From Parapedobacter soli (GTDB taxonomy: Bacteria > Bacteroidota > Bacteroidia > Sphingobacteriales > Sphingobacteriaceae): a DNA stretch of 43,614 nucleotides. Under the pieces are notes generated by a model that saw only the letters and a list, made by a program, of their open reading frames with translations, searched no databases and was not told the origin of the DNA. Positions 36,820 through 43,614 of the stretch are shown here, piece after piece (the first letter of the stretch is position 1; every line of letters starts with the position of its first letter). The stretch is from positions 1 through 43,614 of the forward strand of contig NZ_JAMXAY010000041.1 in assembly GCF_025460835.1 (NCBI RefSeq), given 5' to 3'. A program made the position numbers and the translations under genes.

Positions 36820-38148
36820 CTATTTACTCACAATCTTTAAGATGTCATTACCAAAAACAAAAACCATAAGCGCCAAGAGTATAAAAAAGCCTGCGATCTG
36901 TGCCTTCTCAAGGAATTTATCGCTCAGTGGTTTGCCTTGGATGATTTCCACCAGTAAGAAAACGACATGTCCCCCATCCAACGCCGGTATTGGCAGGAAA
37001 TTCATCAGTGCTAACGCCATCGACAAGATGCCTACCAACGTCCAGAATTTGATCCAATTCACCTCAGACCCAAACATGGTGGCAATACGCACCGGACCTG
37101 ATATGGCCTTATCTGCACGCAATTCGCCAGTGGCTATTTTACCTAACCCCTTAGCGTTATCTATCAGTGTACCCCACGCTTTGGACGCCCCTATCGGCAA
37201 CGACTCAAAGAAGCCATAATGGACAGTGACATGGGGAAAATCGGTATCTTGGTAGGCCAAAAAACCGAGGGTACCATCCTCCGGCACGGTTGCCTCCACC
37301 GTAACCGTGTCAACACCGCGGAGCATCGTCAGCAAGACCTGCTTGCCGGAGCTGCCCCCAATGATATCTCTTACCTGATCCCAGTAGGGTGTAGCCGACC
37401 CGTTGATGCTCAAAATACTATCGCCGGGCTGAATCCCCGCCATCTCGGCTACACTACCCGCAATAACCGAATCGACGGCCATCGTCCTTGATCGGACCGC
37501 CACAAACTCATTCCTGTCATAGTCGGCAACATCATTCAAGATATCTCCCGGTACGGGTATCGATAAGGTCTCTCCATCGCGTACCACCGATAATGTGGTG
37601 TTTCCCATCAGCACTTTTGAACCGAGTAGGTCGCTGAACCGGAGAATAGGCTGACCATCCACCGCCGTGATATGGTCACCTGCCTGCAAACCGATCTGTT
37701 TACCGATTACGCCTGGCACCACCCCATTTACCAATTTGGTATTATCAATATAGGTTTCTCCATATTTGAATGTAAGCATCCAAAATATGAATATACCCAA
37801 TATGATGTTCACGATAATGCCCCCCATCATCACAATAAGGCGCTGCCACGCCGGTTTAGAACGGAATTCCCAGGGTTGTGGTTCGCCTTGGAGTTGTTCC
37901 GTATCCATCGACTCATCAATCATCCCTGCGATTTTAACATAGCCCCCTAATGGCAACCATCCGATGCCGTACTCGCAACCCTTATAGGTAAATTTGAACA
38001 GTTTGATACCCCACGCATCGAAAAACAGATAGAATTTCTCAACCTTAATCCCAAATGCACGTGCTGCCAGGAAGTGACCTAACTCGTGCAATACAATCAA
38101 AATGGACAGCCCTAACAATACCTGTCCTATCATCACCAATACACCCAT
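36820..38148 (-). CDS. rseP: RIP metalloprotease RseP (site-2 protease family)
   Basis: 442 aa. An intramembrane zinc protease that cleaves anti-sigma factors after the first site-1 cut. HELGH (21-25) provides two zinc His and the catalytic Glu in the first membrane segment. Two PDZ domains follow in the periplasm (about 130-200 and 215-290; PGVIGKQIGLQAGDHITAVD and AEMAGIQPGDSILSINGSA). The third zinc ligand is in ALMNFLPIPALDGGHVVF. It follows dxr by five bases, the normal dxr-rseP pairing of many bacteria. Confidence 0.95.
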   Translation of the reverse strand: MGVLVMIGQVLLGLSILIVLHELGHFLAARAFGIKVEKFYLFFDAWGIKLFKFTYKGCEYGIGWLPLGGYVKIAGMIDESMDTEQLQGEPQPWEFRSKPAWQRLIVMMGGIIVNIILGIFIFWMLTFKYGETYIDNTKLVNGVVPGVIGKQIGLQAGDHITAVDGQPILRFSDLLGSKVLMGNTTLSVVRDGETLSIPVPGDILNDVADYDRNEFVAVRSRTMAVDSVIAGSVAEMAGIQPGDSILSINGSATPYWDQVRDIIGGSSGKQVLLTMLRGVDTVTVEATVPEDGTLGFLAYQDTDFPHVTVHYGFFESLPIGASKAWGTLIDNAKGLGKIATGELRADKAISGPVRIATMFGSEVNWIKFWTLVGILSMALALMNFLPIPALDGGHVVFLLVEIIQGKPLSDKFLEKAQIAGFFILLALMVFVFGNDILKIVSK

Positions 38149-38153
38149 TTATT

Positions 38154-39362
38154 TTACTTTGCTATATGATATGCGTTATTATATTTCATTACTAAATCGG
38201 AAGTGACTTCACGGCTATACCGATCAGTTTCCATATAATCGTCCATTGAAGGAACCTCTATATGCGTCACCCGCTGCATCACCTCCTCGATAATATCACT
38301 CATCTGTAAAAAGCCCACCTCTCCATCCAAAAATGCAGCCACAACCACTTCATTCGACGCATTGAGGATGCAGGGCATATTACCCCCGATCTCCAACGCC
38401 CGATAGGCCAGTACTAGGTTACGGAATGTATCCGTGTCTGGTTTTTCGAAATTCAATGCCGGGAAATCCGTAAAACTAAAGCGCTTCAATCGGTTCTGCA
38501 CCCTTTGAGGATGTGTTAGTGCATATTGGATAGGCAATTTCATATCTGGCAGTCCCAATTGGGCCTTGATACTTCCATCCTCAAACTGCACGAGTGAATG
38601 AACCACGGATTGCGGATGGACGATCACGTCAATCTGTTCAGTTTGCAGACCGAACAGCCATTTTGCTTCAATAACCTCCAGGCCCTTATTCATTAATGTG
38701 GCCGAGTCAATCGTAATCTTCGCTCCCATCACCCAATTGGGATGCCGTAGTGCTTCTTCACAACCTACAGTAGCTAAGTATGCCGCACTCTGCCCCCGGA
38801 AAGGTCCACCAGACGCTGTCAGATAAATCTTTTCAATCGGGTTATGCTGTTCACCTGCGATGCACTGAAAGATCGCCGAATGTTCAGAATCTACTGGCAA
38901 AAGGCGGATGCCATGCCGCTCCACAAGTTCCATCACCAGCTGCCCAGCCACTACCAATGTCTCTTTGTTGGCTAATGCAATATCCTTACCGGCAGTAATG
39001 GCCGCTACTGTTGGGCGCAGACCAACGTATCCCACCAGTGCGCTGACAACCAAATCTATATAATCGTACTGCACAACATCTTCAAGCGCCGGGACACCCG
39101 CAAGCACCTCAATAGTGGTGTGTGATAATGCTGCTTTTACTTCACCATACCTACTCTCGTCTCCAATCACGACTGCTTTAGGTTTGAACTCCAACGCCTG
39201 CTCAATCAACAAACGCGCGTTCTTAGCAGCTGTAAGTACCACAACCTCAAACCGGCCGGGATACGAGCGGATCACTTCAAGTACTTGTGTGCCGATACTA
39301 CCGGTAGCACCTAAAATCGCTATTTGTTTTTTTTTCAATATTTTATAGTTTTCGTAGGCCAC
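38154..39362 (-). CDS. dxr: 1-deoxy-D-xylulose-5-phosphate reductoisomerase
   Basis: 402 aa as drawn. Converts DXP to 2-C-methyl-D-erythritol 4-phosphate with NADPH (MEP isoprenoid pathway). The NADPH-binding loop is ILGATGSIGTQVLEV, followed by ALANKETLVVAG, the metal site LPVDSEHSAIFQC, LTASGGPFRG, and HPNWVMGAKITIDSATLMNK. No ATG exists at the right place: the choices are GTG at 39362 or TTG at 39338. The TTG would give LKKKQIAILG, closer to relatives that begin MKKQIAILG. A run of nine As lies directly after that TTG, so a length error there could hide the true start. rseP follows after five bases. Confidence 0.93.
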   Translation of the reverse strand: MAYENYKILKKKQIAILGATGSIGTQVLEVIRSYPGRFEVVVLTAAKNARLLIEQALEFKPKAVVIGDESRYGEVKAALSHTTIEVLAGVPALEDVVQYDYIDLVVSALVGYVGLRPTVAAITAGKDIALANKETLVVAGQLVMELVERHGIRLLPVDSEHSAIFQCIAGEQHNPIEKIYLTASGGPFRGQSAAYLATVGCEEALRHPNWVMGAKITIDSATLMNKGLEVIEAKWLFGLQTEQIDVIVHPQSVVHSLVQFEDGSIKAQLGLPDMKLPIQYALTHPQRVQNRLKRFSFTDFPALNFEKPDTDTFRNLVLAYRALEIGGNMPCILNASNEVVVAAFLDGEVGFLQMSDIIEEVMQRVTHIEVPSMDDYMETDRYSREVTSDLVMKYNNAYHIAK

Positions 39363-39411
39363 TAATCATCCAATCACTGCGAAACATCCATCATAGTCCA
39401 CCCATCAAAGA

Positions 39412-40203
39412 CTAGATTATATGCTTCATTACTTCCGGATCATCCCCACCACGATAATCGGCCATCATGCTCCTAAAAGCCATCGCAATAACCACACTCG
39501 ACAACGGCCCTACCAAAAAAGAATTAACCAAACTCAATATCGTAGACACCATTGGATAACCCGCGTAATTAAAATACATATATAGAAGGTGCAAAATGGC
39601 AAAAAAAGCCAATATCAACAACAATCTGGTAACATTTCCTCTGGTAAGCGCAAAACTGAGGCGGAGTGCGCGGAAAGGTTCTGCCTGCTGTTGGATAATG
39701 AAAAACGGATAAAAAGCCACCCGCAGCAAAAATGCAAAAACAACGATAGCTGATATGATTCGCGCGATATTCACCATCAACGAAACTTCCACCCCCGCAT
39801 ATATCAATGGGAATGCTAATACCGAAATAATGAGATAAAACACCAACGCAAGCAACGCTATGCTAAACATCGCTGTAAAAAAATAGCGTAACTCCCTCGT
39901 ACTGGGCACCGTTTCCATTAAGCTGATCTTTTCTCTTTTATCGGCTAACGCCAAGATATATTTAAAAAGGGTAAGCTGCGTACCGAAATACAAGATAACG
40001 AACAGCAAAGCCATAAACACACTTAAGAAAGTGTTCACTTCGCTGAAATAAAAGGCCAATATACCAGACGTATTAGAGGTTAAAAACAACAGGAAACAGA
40101 GGCCGGCGATAGAAAAATAATGGTTTTTAAGCAACTCCCAAGAGCGGGAAATCACCTCATTTACGGCAAACGTACTGGCTTTCAAAAATTGAATCATTGA
40201 CAT
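39412..40203 (-). CDS. hypothetical polytopic membrane protein
   Basis: 263 aa with about six membrane segments (roughly 30-50, 60-83, 108-135, 140-165, 190-212 and 218-245). Polar loops are short and the C-terminus is acidic (RGGDDPEVMKHII). Segments such as FRALRLSFALTRGNVTRLLL resemble DUF-type membrane proteins with a glycerophosphoryl-type helix bundle, but I cannot name a family. There is a 49-base gap to dxr and no terminator between, so it may be co-transcribed with dxr-rseP. The tRNA-Ala terminator lies just upstream. Confidence 0.75.
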   Translation of the reverse strand: MSMIQFLKASTFAVNEVISRSWELLKNHYFSIAGLCFLLFLTSNTSGILAFYFSEVNTFLSVFMALLFVILYFGTQLTLFKYILALADKREKISLMETVPSTRELRYFFTAMFSIALLALVFYLIISVLAFPLIYAGVEVSLMVNIARIISAIVVFAFLLRVAFYPFFIIQQQAEPFRALRLSFALTRGNVTRLLLILAFFAILHLLYMYFNYAGYPMVSTILSLVNSFLVGPLSSVVIAMAFRSMMADYRGGDDPEVMKHII

Positions 40204-40227
40204 CCGGTAAACTCGGTTATTGACCCT

Positions 40228-40252
40228 AAAAAAAATCCCGACAACGTCGGGA
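40228..40252 (-). terminator. terminator of the tRNA-Ala transcript
   Basis: On the minus strand TCCCGAC (40252-40246) and GTCGGGA (40242-40236) form a seven-pair stem with a three-base loop, followed by eight Ts (40235-40228). It starts nine bases after the mature tRNA end. Confidence 0.9.
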
Positions 40253-40260
40253 CAATTCCG

Positions 40261-40334
40261 TGGAGGATACCGGATTCGAACCGGTGACCTCTTGCCTGCC
40301 AGGCAAGCGCTCTAGCCAGCTGAGCTAAACCCCC
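40261..40334 (-). tRNA. tRNA-Ala (anticodon GGC)
   Basis: 74 bases including the discriminator A73; CCA is not encoded. The cloverleaf is clear: D-stem GCTC/GAGC, anticodon stem CTTGC/GCAAG with loop CTGGCAG (anticodon GGC, codon GCC), and T-arm ACCGG-TTCGAAT-CCGGT. The acceptor GGGGGTT/ATCCTCC has the G3-U70 pair that identifies alanine tRNAs, and also a U6-U67 mismatch. It has its own promoter and terminator. Confidence 0.95.
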
Positions 40335-40347
40335 TTTTTGCGGACTG

Positions 40348-40378
40348 CAAACATAGATAAAATAGCTTTCACTTGCAA
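40348..40378 (-). promoter_or_regulatory. promoter of tRNA-Ala
   Basis: On the minus strand TTG (40378-40376) and the exact -7 box TATGTTTG (40355-40348) are 20 bases apart. The predicted start is about seven bases before the mature tRNA 5' end at 40334. Confidence 0.65.
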
Positions 40379-40414
40379 GTGGCAAAATAAAAATAAGAGG
40401 TAATTTATTCGCTG

Positions 40415-42535
40415 CTATCTCAATGCTTTGGGCACCGGCTCTTCCAGCAAATACTGATAGTAAAACCGATACCGCTCCTTCCGGTCGTAAGCCGATTTTT
40501 CGCGTGAAAAACCATGCCGGCTACCGGGGTATATCATTAGCTCGAAATGCTTATCGCTATCCGTCAATGCATCGACCAATTGGATGGTATTCTGCATGTG
40601 CACATTATCATCCATGTCGCCGTGCAGAATGCGTAGCACTCCTTTGTACTGGTCGGCATACGTCAGCACCGAACCGTTCCTATACCCTTCGGGGTTATCT
40701 TGCGGCGTATCCATATACCGCTCGGTATAGTGCGTATCATAAAGTTCCCAGCTAGTTACCGGTGCTCCGGCAATGCCGTAATCGAAATAATCCGCCCCTT
40801 TCGTCAATGCGAGGCACGTCATGTAGCCGCCGTAGCTATGTCCCGTGATGAGCAATTTATCTTTTGCTACCCAAGGCTTACTTTTCAACCACTTGGCCGC
40901 TGTGATGTAATCTATCATCTCCCAGTGACCAAGGTTCCGATGCATCAGCGCCACGCCCTCTTTTCCAAAATGGCCGGATGCCCGATGGTCGACACTGATC
41001 TGGATGATGCCCTCATTGGCCCAATGTTGGTTGGCCGTGCCCTTCCACGTATTCCGTACCGTACCCGCATCCGGACCGCCATAAATACTAAAAATGACCG
41101 GGTGCGGTGTCGTCTCGTCAAAATCCGTAGGCCAGGTGATCGTTGCCGGCAGGGCGTAGCCATCTGGCGTAGGAATGGTGATCAACTCCGTTTTGGCATA
41201 AATATAATCGTCGAAATCATCCGCTTTGCTGTCTGCCAATTCTTTTACCAGCCGCCCTTTGTTATCCAACAATGCGACCCTAGGCGGCGTACTGACATTG
41301 GAATACGTCGTGATGAAATGTTTCCCATCGGGCGCTACGGCCACCTGGTGGGTATAGTCGCCAAATGTGAGCCGCTTCAAGTTCTTTCCATTGTAATCTA
41401 CGCGGTAAAGGTCTTGCGTGGCCGAGTGCTCCTTACGGGCGGTAAAATAGATGACCCTATTCTTTTCATCAACCAATTCAAGCGAAGATACCTGCCATTT
41501 CCCTTCGGTAATCGGGTTTACAAGGGTTCCATCAAGCTTATACAAGTAATAGTGTGCCCATCCGGTCTTATCACTCTTCAAGATATAGTGCTTGTTGTCT
41601 TGCAGGTAAGTGATGCGCTCCTCGTGGCTAAGGTCGATCCAGGCATCTTGCCGTTCATCATAGATTTCCTTTTTTGCCCCCGTCCGCGGGTCTACTTGGT
41701 AAAATTTCAGATTGGTCTGATCCCGGTTCATCCACTGCACCATCAAGTTACTGCTATCGAAGCTCCAATAGGGCTGGCCGAAGTATTGGTCGTCTTCCGC
41801 ATTGAAATCGGCCCAAACCACATCGCCACCTTCCACAGGCACGAAGCCCACTTGCACTTCGGGGTTTGGATCGCCCGCTTTCGGATAACGTGTTTGCTCC
41901 ACATAGCCGTGTTGGCCGGCGGACCCGTATATAGGGAACATGGGTACGCGCGTATCGTCGAACCGCATAAAGGCCAGTGTTTCGCTATCCGGCGCCCACC
42001 AAAAGGCACGGTAGCGTGAAGCCCGACCTAAAATCTCTTCAAAATACACCCACGAGGCCCAGCCGTTGTAAATGACGTCGGTGGCATCCGTAGTGTACCG
42101 TATTTCACGACCGTCGGAAACGTTCACCGCATACAGATCGTTGTTCCGGGTGAAGGCGACATATTGGTTATTAGGTGATAGTGTGGGGTTCTTCTCTTCA
42201 TCCGCGGGCGATTGCGTCAATTGCCGCGGCGCTTCGGTGCCCTGGCGAATGAAAACATCGTTGTTCTCCATATAAACCACCACATTGCTGGCCGGTGGCG
42301 GCGTATACACACTTCGTTCGCCCGTTTTAACGTGTACTTGGTAGCGCTGCTTGCTTTGCACATCGTATTCAATATAATGCTGGGCATCCGCCCAGCCACT
42401 AAAAACGTTGATCGGCTTGGTCAGCGACGGCTTCTGCCCTAGCGACTGTTGCAGGTCTAGCCGCTTGGTCTGGGCTTCCGTTTGGGATACAAACAACAGG
42501 AACGCACCTATTGCCATGCATAAACTACGATTCAT
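40415..42535 (-). CDS. S9B-family peptidase, dipeptidyl-peptidase IV type
   Basis: 706 aa from the ATG at 42535; an upstream GTG would add eight residues. The signal peptide MNRSLCMAIGAFLLFVSQTE ends in AQ. The N-terminal eight-bladed propeller (about 40-470) includes the DPP IV signature segment WASWVYFEEILGRASRYRAF, with the Glu pair region that binds the substrate N-terminus (YFEEI). The C-terminal alpha/beta hydrolase domain has GHSYGG (Ser about 567), DMDDNVH (Asp about 642) and GSRHGF (His about 674). It removes X-Pro dipeptides in the periplasm. No promoter box was clear upstream. The stop lies about 80 bases from the tRNA. Confidence 0.95.
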   Translation of the reverse strand: MNRSLCMAIGAFLLFVSQTEAQTKRLDLQQSLGQKPSLTKPINVFSGWADAQHYIEYDVQSKQRYQVHVKTGERSVYTPPPASNVVVYMENNDVFIRQGTEAPRQLTQSPADEEKNPTLSPNNQYVAFTRNNDLYAVNVSDGREIRYTTDATDVIYNGWASWVYFEEILGRASRYRAFWWAPDSETLAFMRFDDTRVPMFPIYGSAGQHGYVEQTRYPKAGDPNPEVQVGFVPVEGGDVVWADFNAEDDQYFGQPYWSFDSSNLMVQWMNRDQTNLKFYQVDPRTGAKKEIYDERQDAWIDLSHEERITYLQDNKHYILKSDKTGWAHYYLYKLDGTLVNPITEGKWQVSSLELVDEKNRVIYFTARKEHSATQDLYRVDYNGKNLKRLTFGDYTHQVAVAPDGKHFITTYSNVSTPPRVALLDNKGRLVKELADSKADDFDDYIYAKTELITIPTPDGYALPATITWPTDFDETTPHPVIFSIYGGPDAGTVRNTWKGTANQHWANEGIIQISVDHRASGHFGKEGVALMHRNLGHWEMIDYITAAKWLKSKPWVAKDKLLITGHSYGGYMTCLALTKGADYFDYGIAGAPVTSWELYDTHYTERYMDTPQDNPEGYRNGSVLTYADQYKGVLRILHGDMDDNVHMQNTIQLVDALTDSDKHFELMIYPGSRHGFSREKSAYDRKERYRFYYQYLLEEPVPKALR

Positions 42536-42594
42536 ATGTGTATTATTTTGGTTATTCACGTAAGTTAATAGCGACTAAGGTAGGGAATTTTGTG

Positions 42595-42627
42595 CATCCG
42601 AACCACACAAATGGTTGCTTACGGATG
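42595..42627. repeat. imperfect inverted repeat
   Basis: CATCCGAACCA (42595-42605) and TGGTT-gctta-CGGATG (42612-42627) form an 11-pair stem with a five-base bulge and a six-base loop. No T-run follows. It marks the start of the gene-poor tail. Confidence 0.45.
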
Positions 42628-42660
42628 AAATCAACGTGTCTTCGTAAAAAACATCGTGTC

Positions 42661-42750
42661 ATGGCTACTAAACTGACCTTATCGGTTGAAGACTTCATCC
42701 ATAAACTGAAGCCAGAGCGTTGCTCTACGTCCCAAGTATTTCTCCAATAG
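42661..42750 (+). other. short ORF, possible gene remnant
   Basis: 29 codons, ATG to TAG. The first residues, MATKLTLSVED, resemble the start of small DUF6364-type antitoxin-like proteins, but the rest (FIHKLKPERC onward) does not continue that family. It could be a decayed remnant or chance. No neighbouring toxin was seen. Confidence 0.15.
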
Positions 42751-42829
42751 CTACGGGGAGCACTTCCTCGAAAGCCCACGGATTCAGGCTGCGGTACGGG
42801 GCCGGTGAAGAATGAGCACGGGTTGGACG

Positions 42830-43123
42830 CCGTAACGCTTTGTATTCTGAATCCGAATCCATGTAAACAGGCAAGGAAAACATGGAAAGCAAGGACAATG
42901 ACATGTATTCCGCGCCTCCATCAATGTAGTCTGTACCTAAAGACAGGTAGTTCGGGCATAAATACATGTAGTGCAAGGTAAACAACATTGCTTTTCCTGA
43001 CAACTACAATGACACCGCGTCTAAAGACGTGTAATCTGACGCTTTATACATGTCTTTGTAAATAGATTACATGTAAATGGAGGCAAACTACATGTAGTTA
43101 GCGGAAAACTACATGTAGTTTGA
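42830..43123. repeat. 21-bp-period degenerate tandem array, about 14 units, core ACA|TGTA
   Basis: Fourteen consecutive 21-base units have centres at 42840.5 plus multiples of 21, up to 43113.5, with no indel. The shared core is A-C-A before the centre and T-G-T-A after it, with AAA or AAC further left and G-T-T further right. Conservation improves toward the right end: units 13 and 14 contain the perfect palindromes AACTACATGTAGTT (43086-43099) and AAACTACATGTAGTTT (43106-43121), and unit 12 has TTACATGTAA. Neither strand is open through the whole array: the minus frame shows a heptad Y-(M/L/I)-(S/D) pattern between 43003 and 42725, but the best-conserved units carry TAG or TAA in it. Two helical turns per unit would place all centres on one face of the DNA. 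Confidence 0.8.
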
Positions 43124-43227
43124 TGCTCTTTAGCGATGGATTAGACACATAAACAACTAATATTAAGCGATTTAATTAAATGATTAGGGTCGGTTTATTT
43201 TACTGTAGCGATAGTGAGGTGTAATTC

Positions 43228-43267
43228 TAGGCCAGAATTCCGATTCGTCCGTCGGAAATATGGCCTA
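43228..43267. repeat. long imperfect hairpin
   Basis: AGGCCA (43229-43234) pairs with TGGCCT (43261-43266), and inside it TTCCGA (43238-43243) pairs with TCGGAA (43252-43257). The two helices are separated by a three-by-three internal loop and capped by eight bases. T43228 and A43267 extend it. No T-run follows on either strand. Confidence 0.6.
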
Positions 43268-43349
43268 ATTCTCCACCATCGAACCCTCAAGATAGTCAGA
43301 CCTTTGTAAATGTTAATGGCTTGCCAAATTTAAACGAATAAAAAGACTG

Positions 43350-43369
43350 TGCGAGTAAACGTACTCGCA
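43350..43369. repeat. perfect 8-bp hairpin before the second array
   Basis: TGCGAGTA (43350-43357), loop AACG, TACTCGCA (43362-43369). On the minus strand it is followed by CAGTCTTTTT, so it could act as a weak terminator for leftward transcription. It abuts the second 21-bp array. Confidence 0.5.
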
Positions 43370-43537
43370 AATCGGATGCGTGGCAGAGTGGATTTGATCT
43401 GACGCGGGGAAAGCCTGCCGCGGAGTAAATCCGATCGGATGCACGGTAGAGTTGATTTGATCTGACCTAGGGAAGGCCTTCCGGACAACAAATCCGGTCT
43501 GATCTGAGTCAAATCAAATTGGATTTCAGACCGAACA
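43370..43537. repeat. second 21-bp-period array, 8 units, including a 63-bp tandem duplication
   Basis: Units of 21 bases start at 43370, 43391, 43412, 43433, 43454, 43475, 43496 and 43517. Units 1-3 and 4-6 are a 63-base direct duplication (ATCGGAT at 43371 and 43434). Most units share a core like T(T/G)GAT(C/T)TGA about four bases in. On the minus strand an ORF (43560-43330, 76 codons) crosses it and reads as heptads of the type IRPDLLS, GRPSLGQ, IKSTLPC. The ORF is open, but it has no recognised start signal or homology, so I treat it as repeat DNA. Confidence 0.7.
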
Positions 43538-43614
43538 GACATTATCTTGCTTGTATCCAATCCTTTATCTATCGATTATTAACAAAAAAACGTAGTGAGG
43601 TGTCAAATCGTGGG

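Larger units (their letters stand above)
43124..43369. other. gap between the two repeat arrays
   Basis: 246 bp without a gene. The AT-rich left part (43140-43200) has nothing recognised. The right part contains the two hairpins listed separately and one copy of the 11-mer TAGTGAGGTGT (43212-43222), which recurs at 43593-43603. Confidence 0.5.

Noticed and set aside
40194-40385. 63-codon ORF on the - strand across the tRNA
   Set aside because: It contains GGLAQLARALAWQARGHRFE, the well-known false translation of a tRNA gene.
40700-42019. 439-codon ORF on the + strand, antisense to the DPP IV gene
   Set aside because: It lies wholly within a clear S9 peptidase gene, has an Arg/Ile/Pro-rich composition without a recognisable domain, and is explained by the codon bias of the opposite strand.
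42725-43003. 92-codon - strand ORF over the first repeat array
   Set aside because: Its heptad pattern comes from the 21-bp repeat. The same frame has TAG/TAA in the best-conserved units to its right, and no start signal or family was recognised.
42830-43123. CRISPR array
   Set aside because: The units are contiguous 21-mers without unique spacers, and no cas gene is present.

Overview
The window looks like a chromosomal segment from a member of the Bacteroidota, most likely Sphingobacteriales/Sphingobacteriaceae (genus not determinable by eye). Three things point there: promoters match the Bacteroidota -7 box TAnnTTTG; several protein types are typical of the phylum (monomeric NADP isocitrate dehydrogenase, DAHP synthase fused to a type II chorismate mutase, a fused E1 alpha/beta 2-oxo-acid dehydrogenase, a PorV/PorQ-like barrel); and Tat or lipoprotein signals are common. 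There are no phage genes, no recognisable transposase and no CRISPR array.

Layout. 1-3202 (+): rpsA with a short structured leader, then an SRPBCC gene broken by one in-frame TGA and translationally coupled to a secreted YciI-like protein. 3218-5437 (-): isocitrate dehydrogenase. 5801-12615 (-): a tightly overlapping four-gene operon read from high to low coordinates: PorV/PorQ-like barrel, helix-hairpin-helix protein with a long beta-rich (putative outer-membrane barrel) region, ComEC-type channel, RecQ helicase. This is a candidate DNA-uptake and processing module. 12699-16125: Tat-exported Gfo/Idh/MocA oxidoreductase and sugar isomerase/epimerase (-), divergent from a LacI-type regulator (+). 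16252-24623 (-): four-gene operon of the planctomycete/Verrucomicrobia-type cytochrome families (PVC-type haem protein, DUF1549/DUF1553, DUF1501, DUF2231 plus cytochrome). 24812-27875: flavin-dependent oxidoreductase, an orphan ABC-type binding lipoprotein and a patatin-like lipase.

27967-33412 (+) is the aromatic amino acid operon: pheA, DAHP synthase/chorismate mutase, aroA, aroC and an overlapping ROK kinase. It is preceded by a promoter, a 22-codon leader peptide rich in Phe/Tyr (YRFFGFFYF), and mutually exclusive antiterminator and terminator hairpins. This is a complete ribosome-mediated attenuator that I read directly from the sequence, and it is the best-supported new regulatory observation here.

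33435-42535 (-): fused E1 dehydrogenase, YwbE, Dabb-domain lipoprotein, rseP, dxr, a membrane protein, tRNA-Ala(GGC) with its own promoter and terminator, and a dipeptidyl-peptidase IV-type S9 peptidase.

The last kilobase (42560-43614) has no convincing gene. It holds two arrays that both have an exact 21-bp period: about 14 units centred on ACA|TGTA (42830-43123), and 8 units with a TGATCTGA-like core grouped as a 63-bp duplication (43370-43537). Several hairpins and an 11-bp direct repeat lie between and around them. I cannot assign a function to this region.
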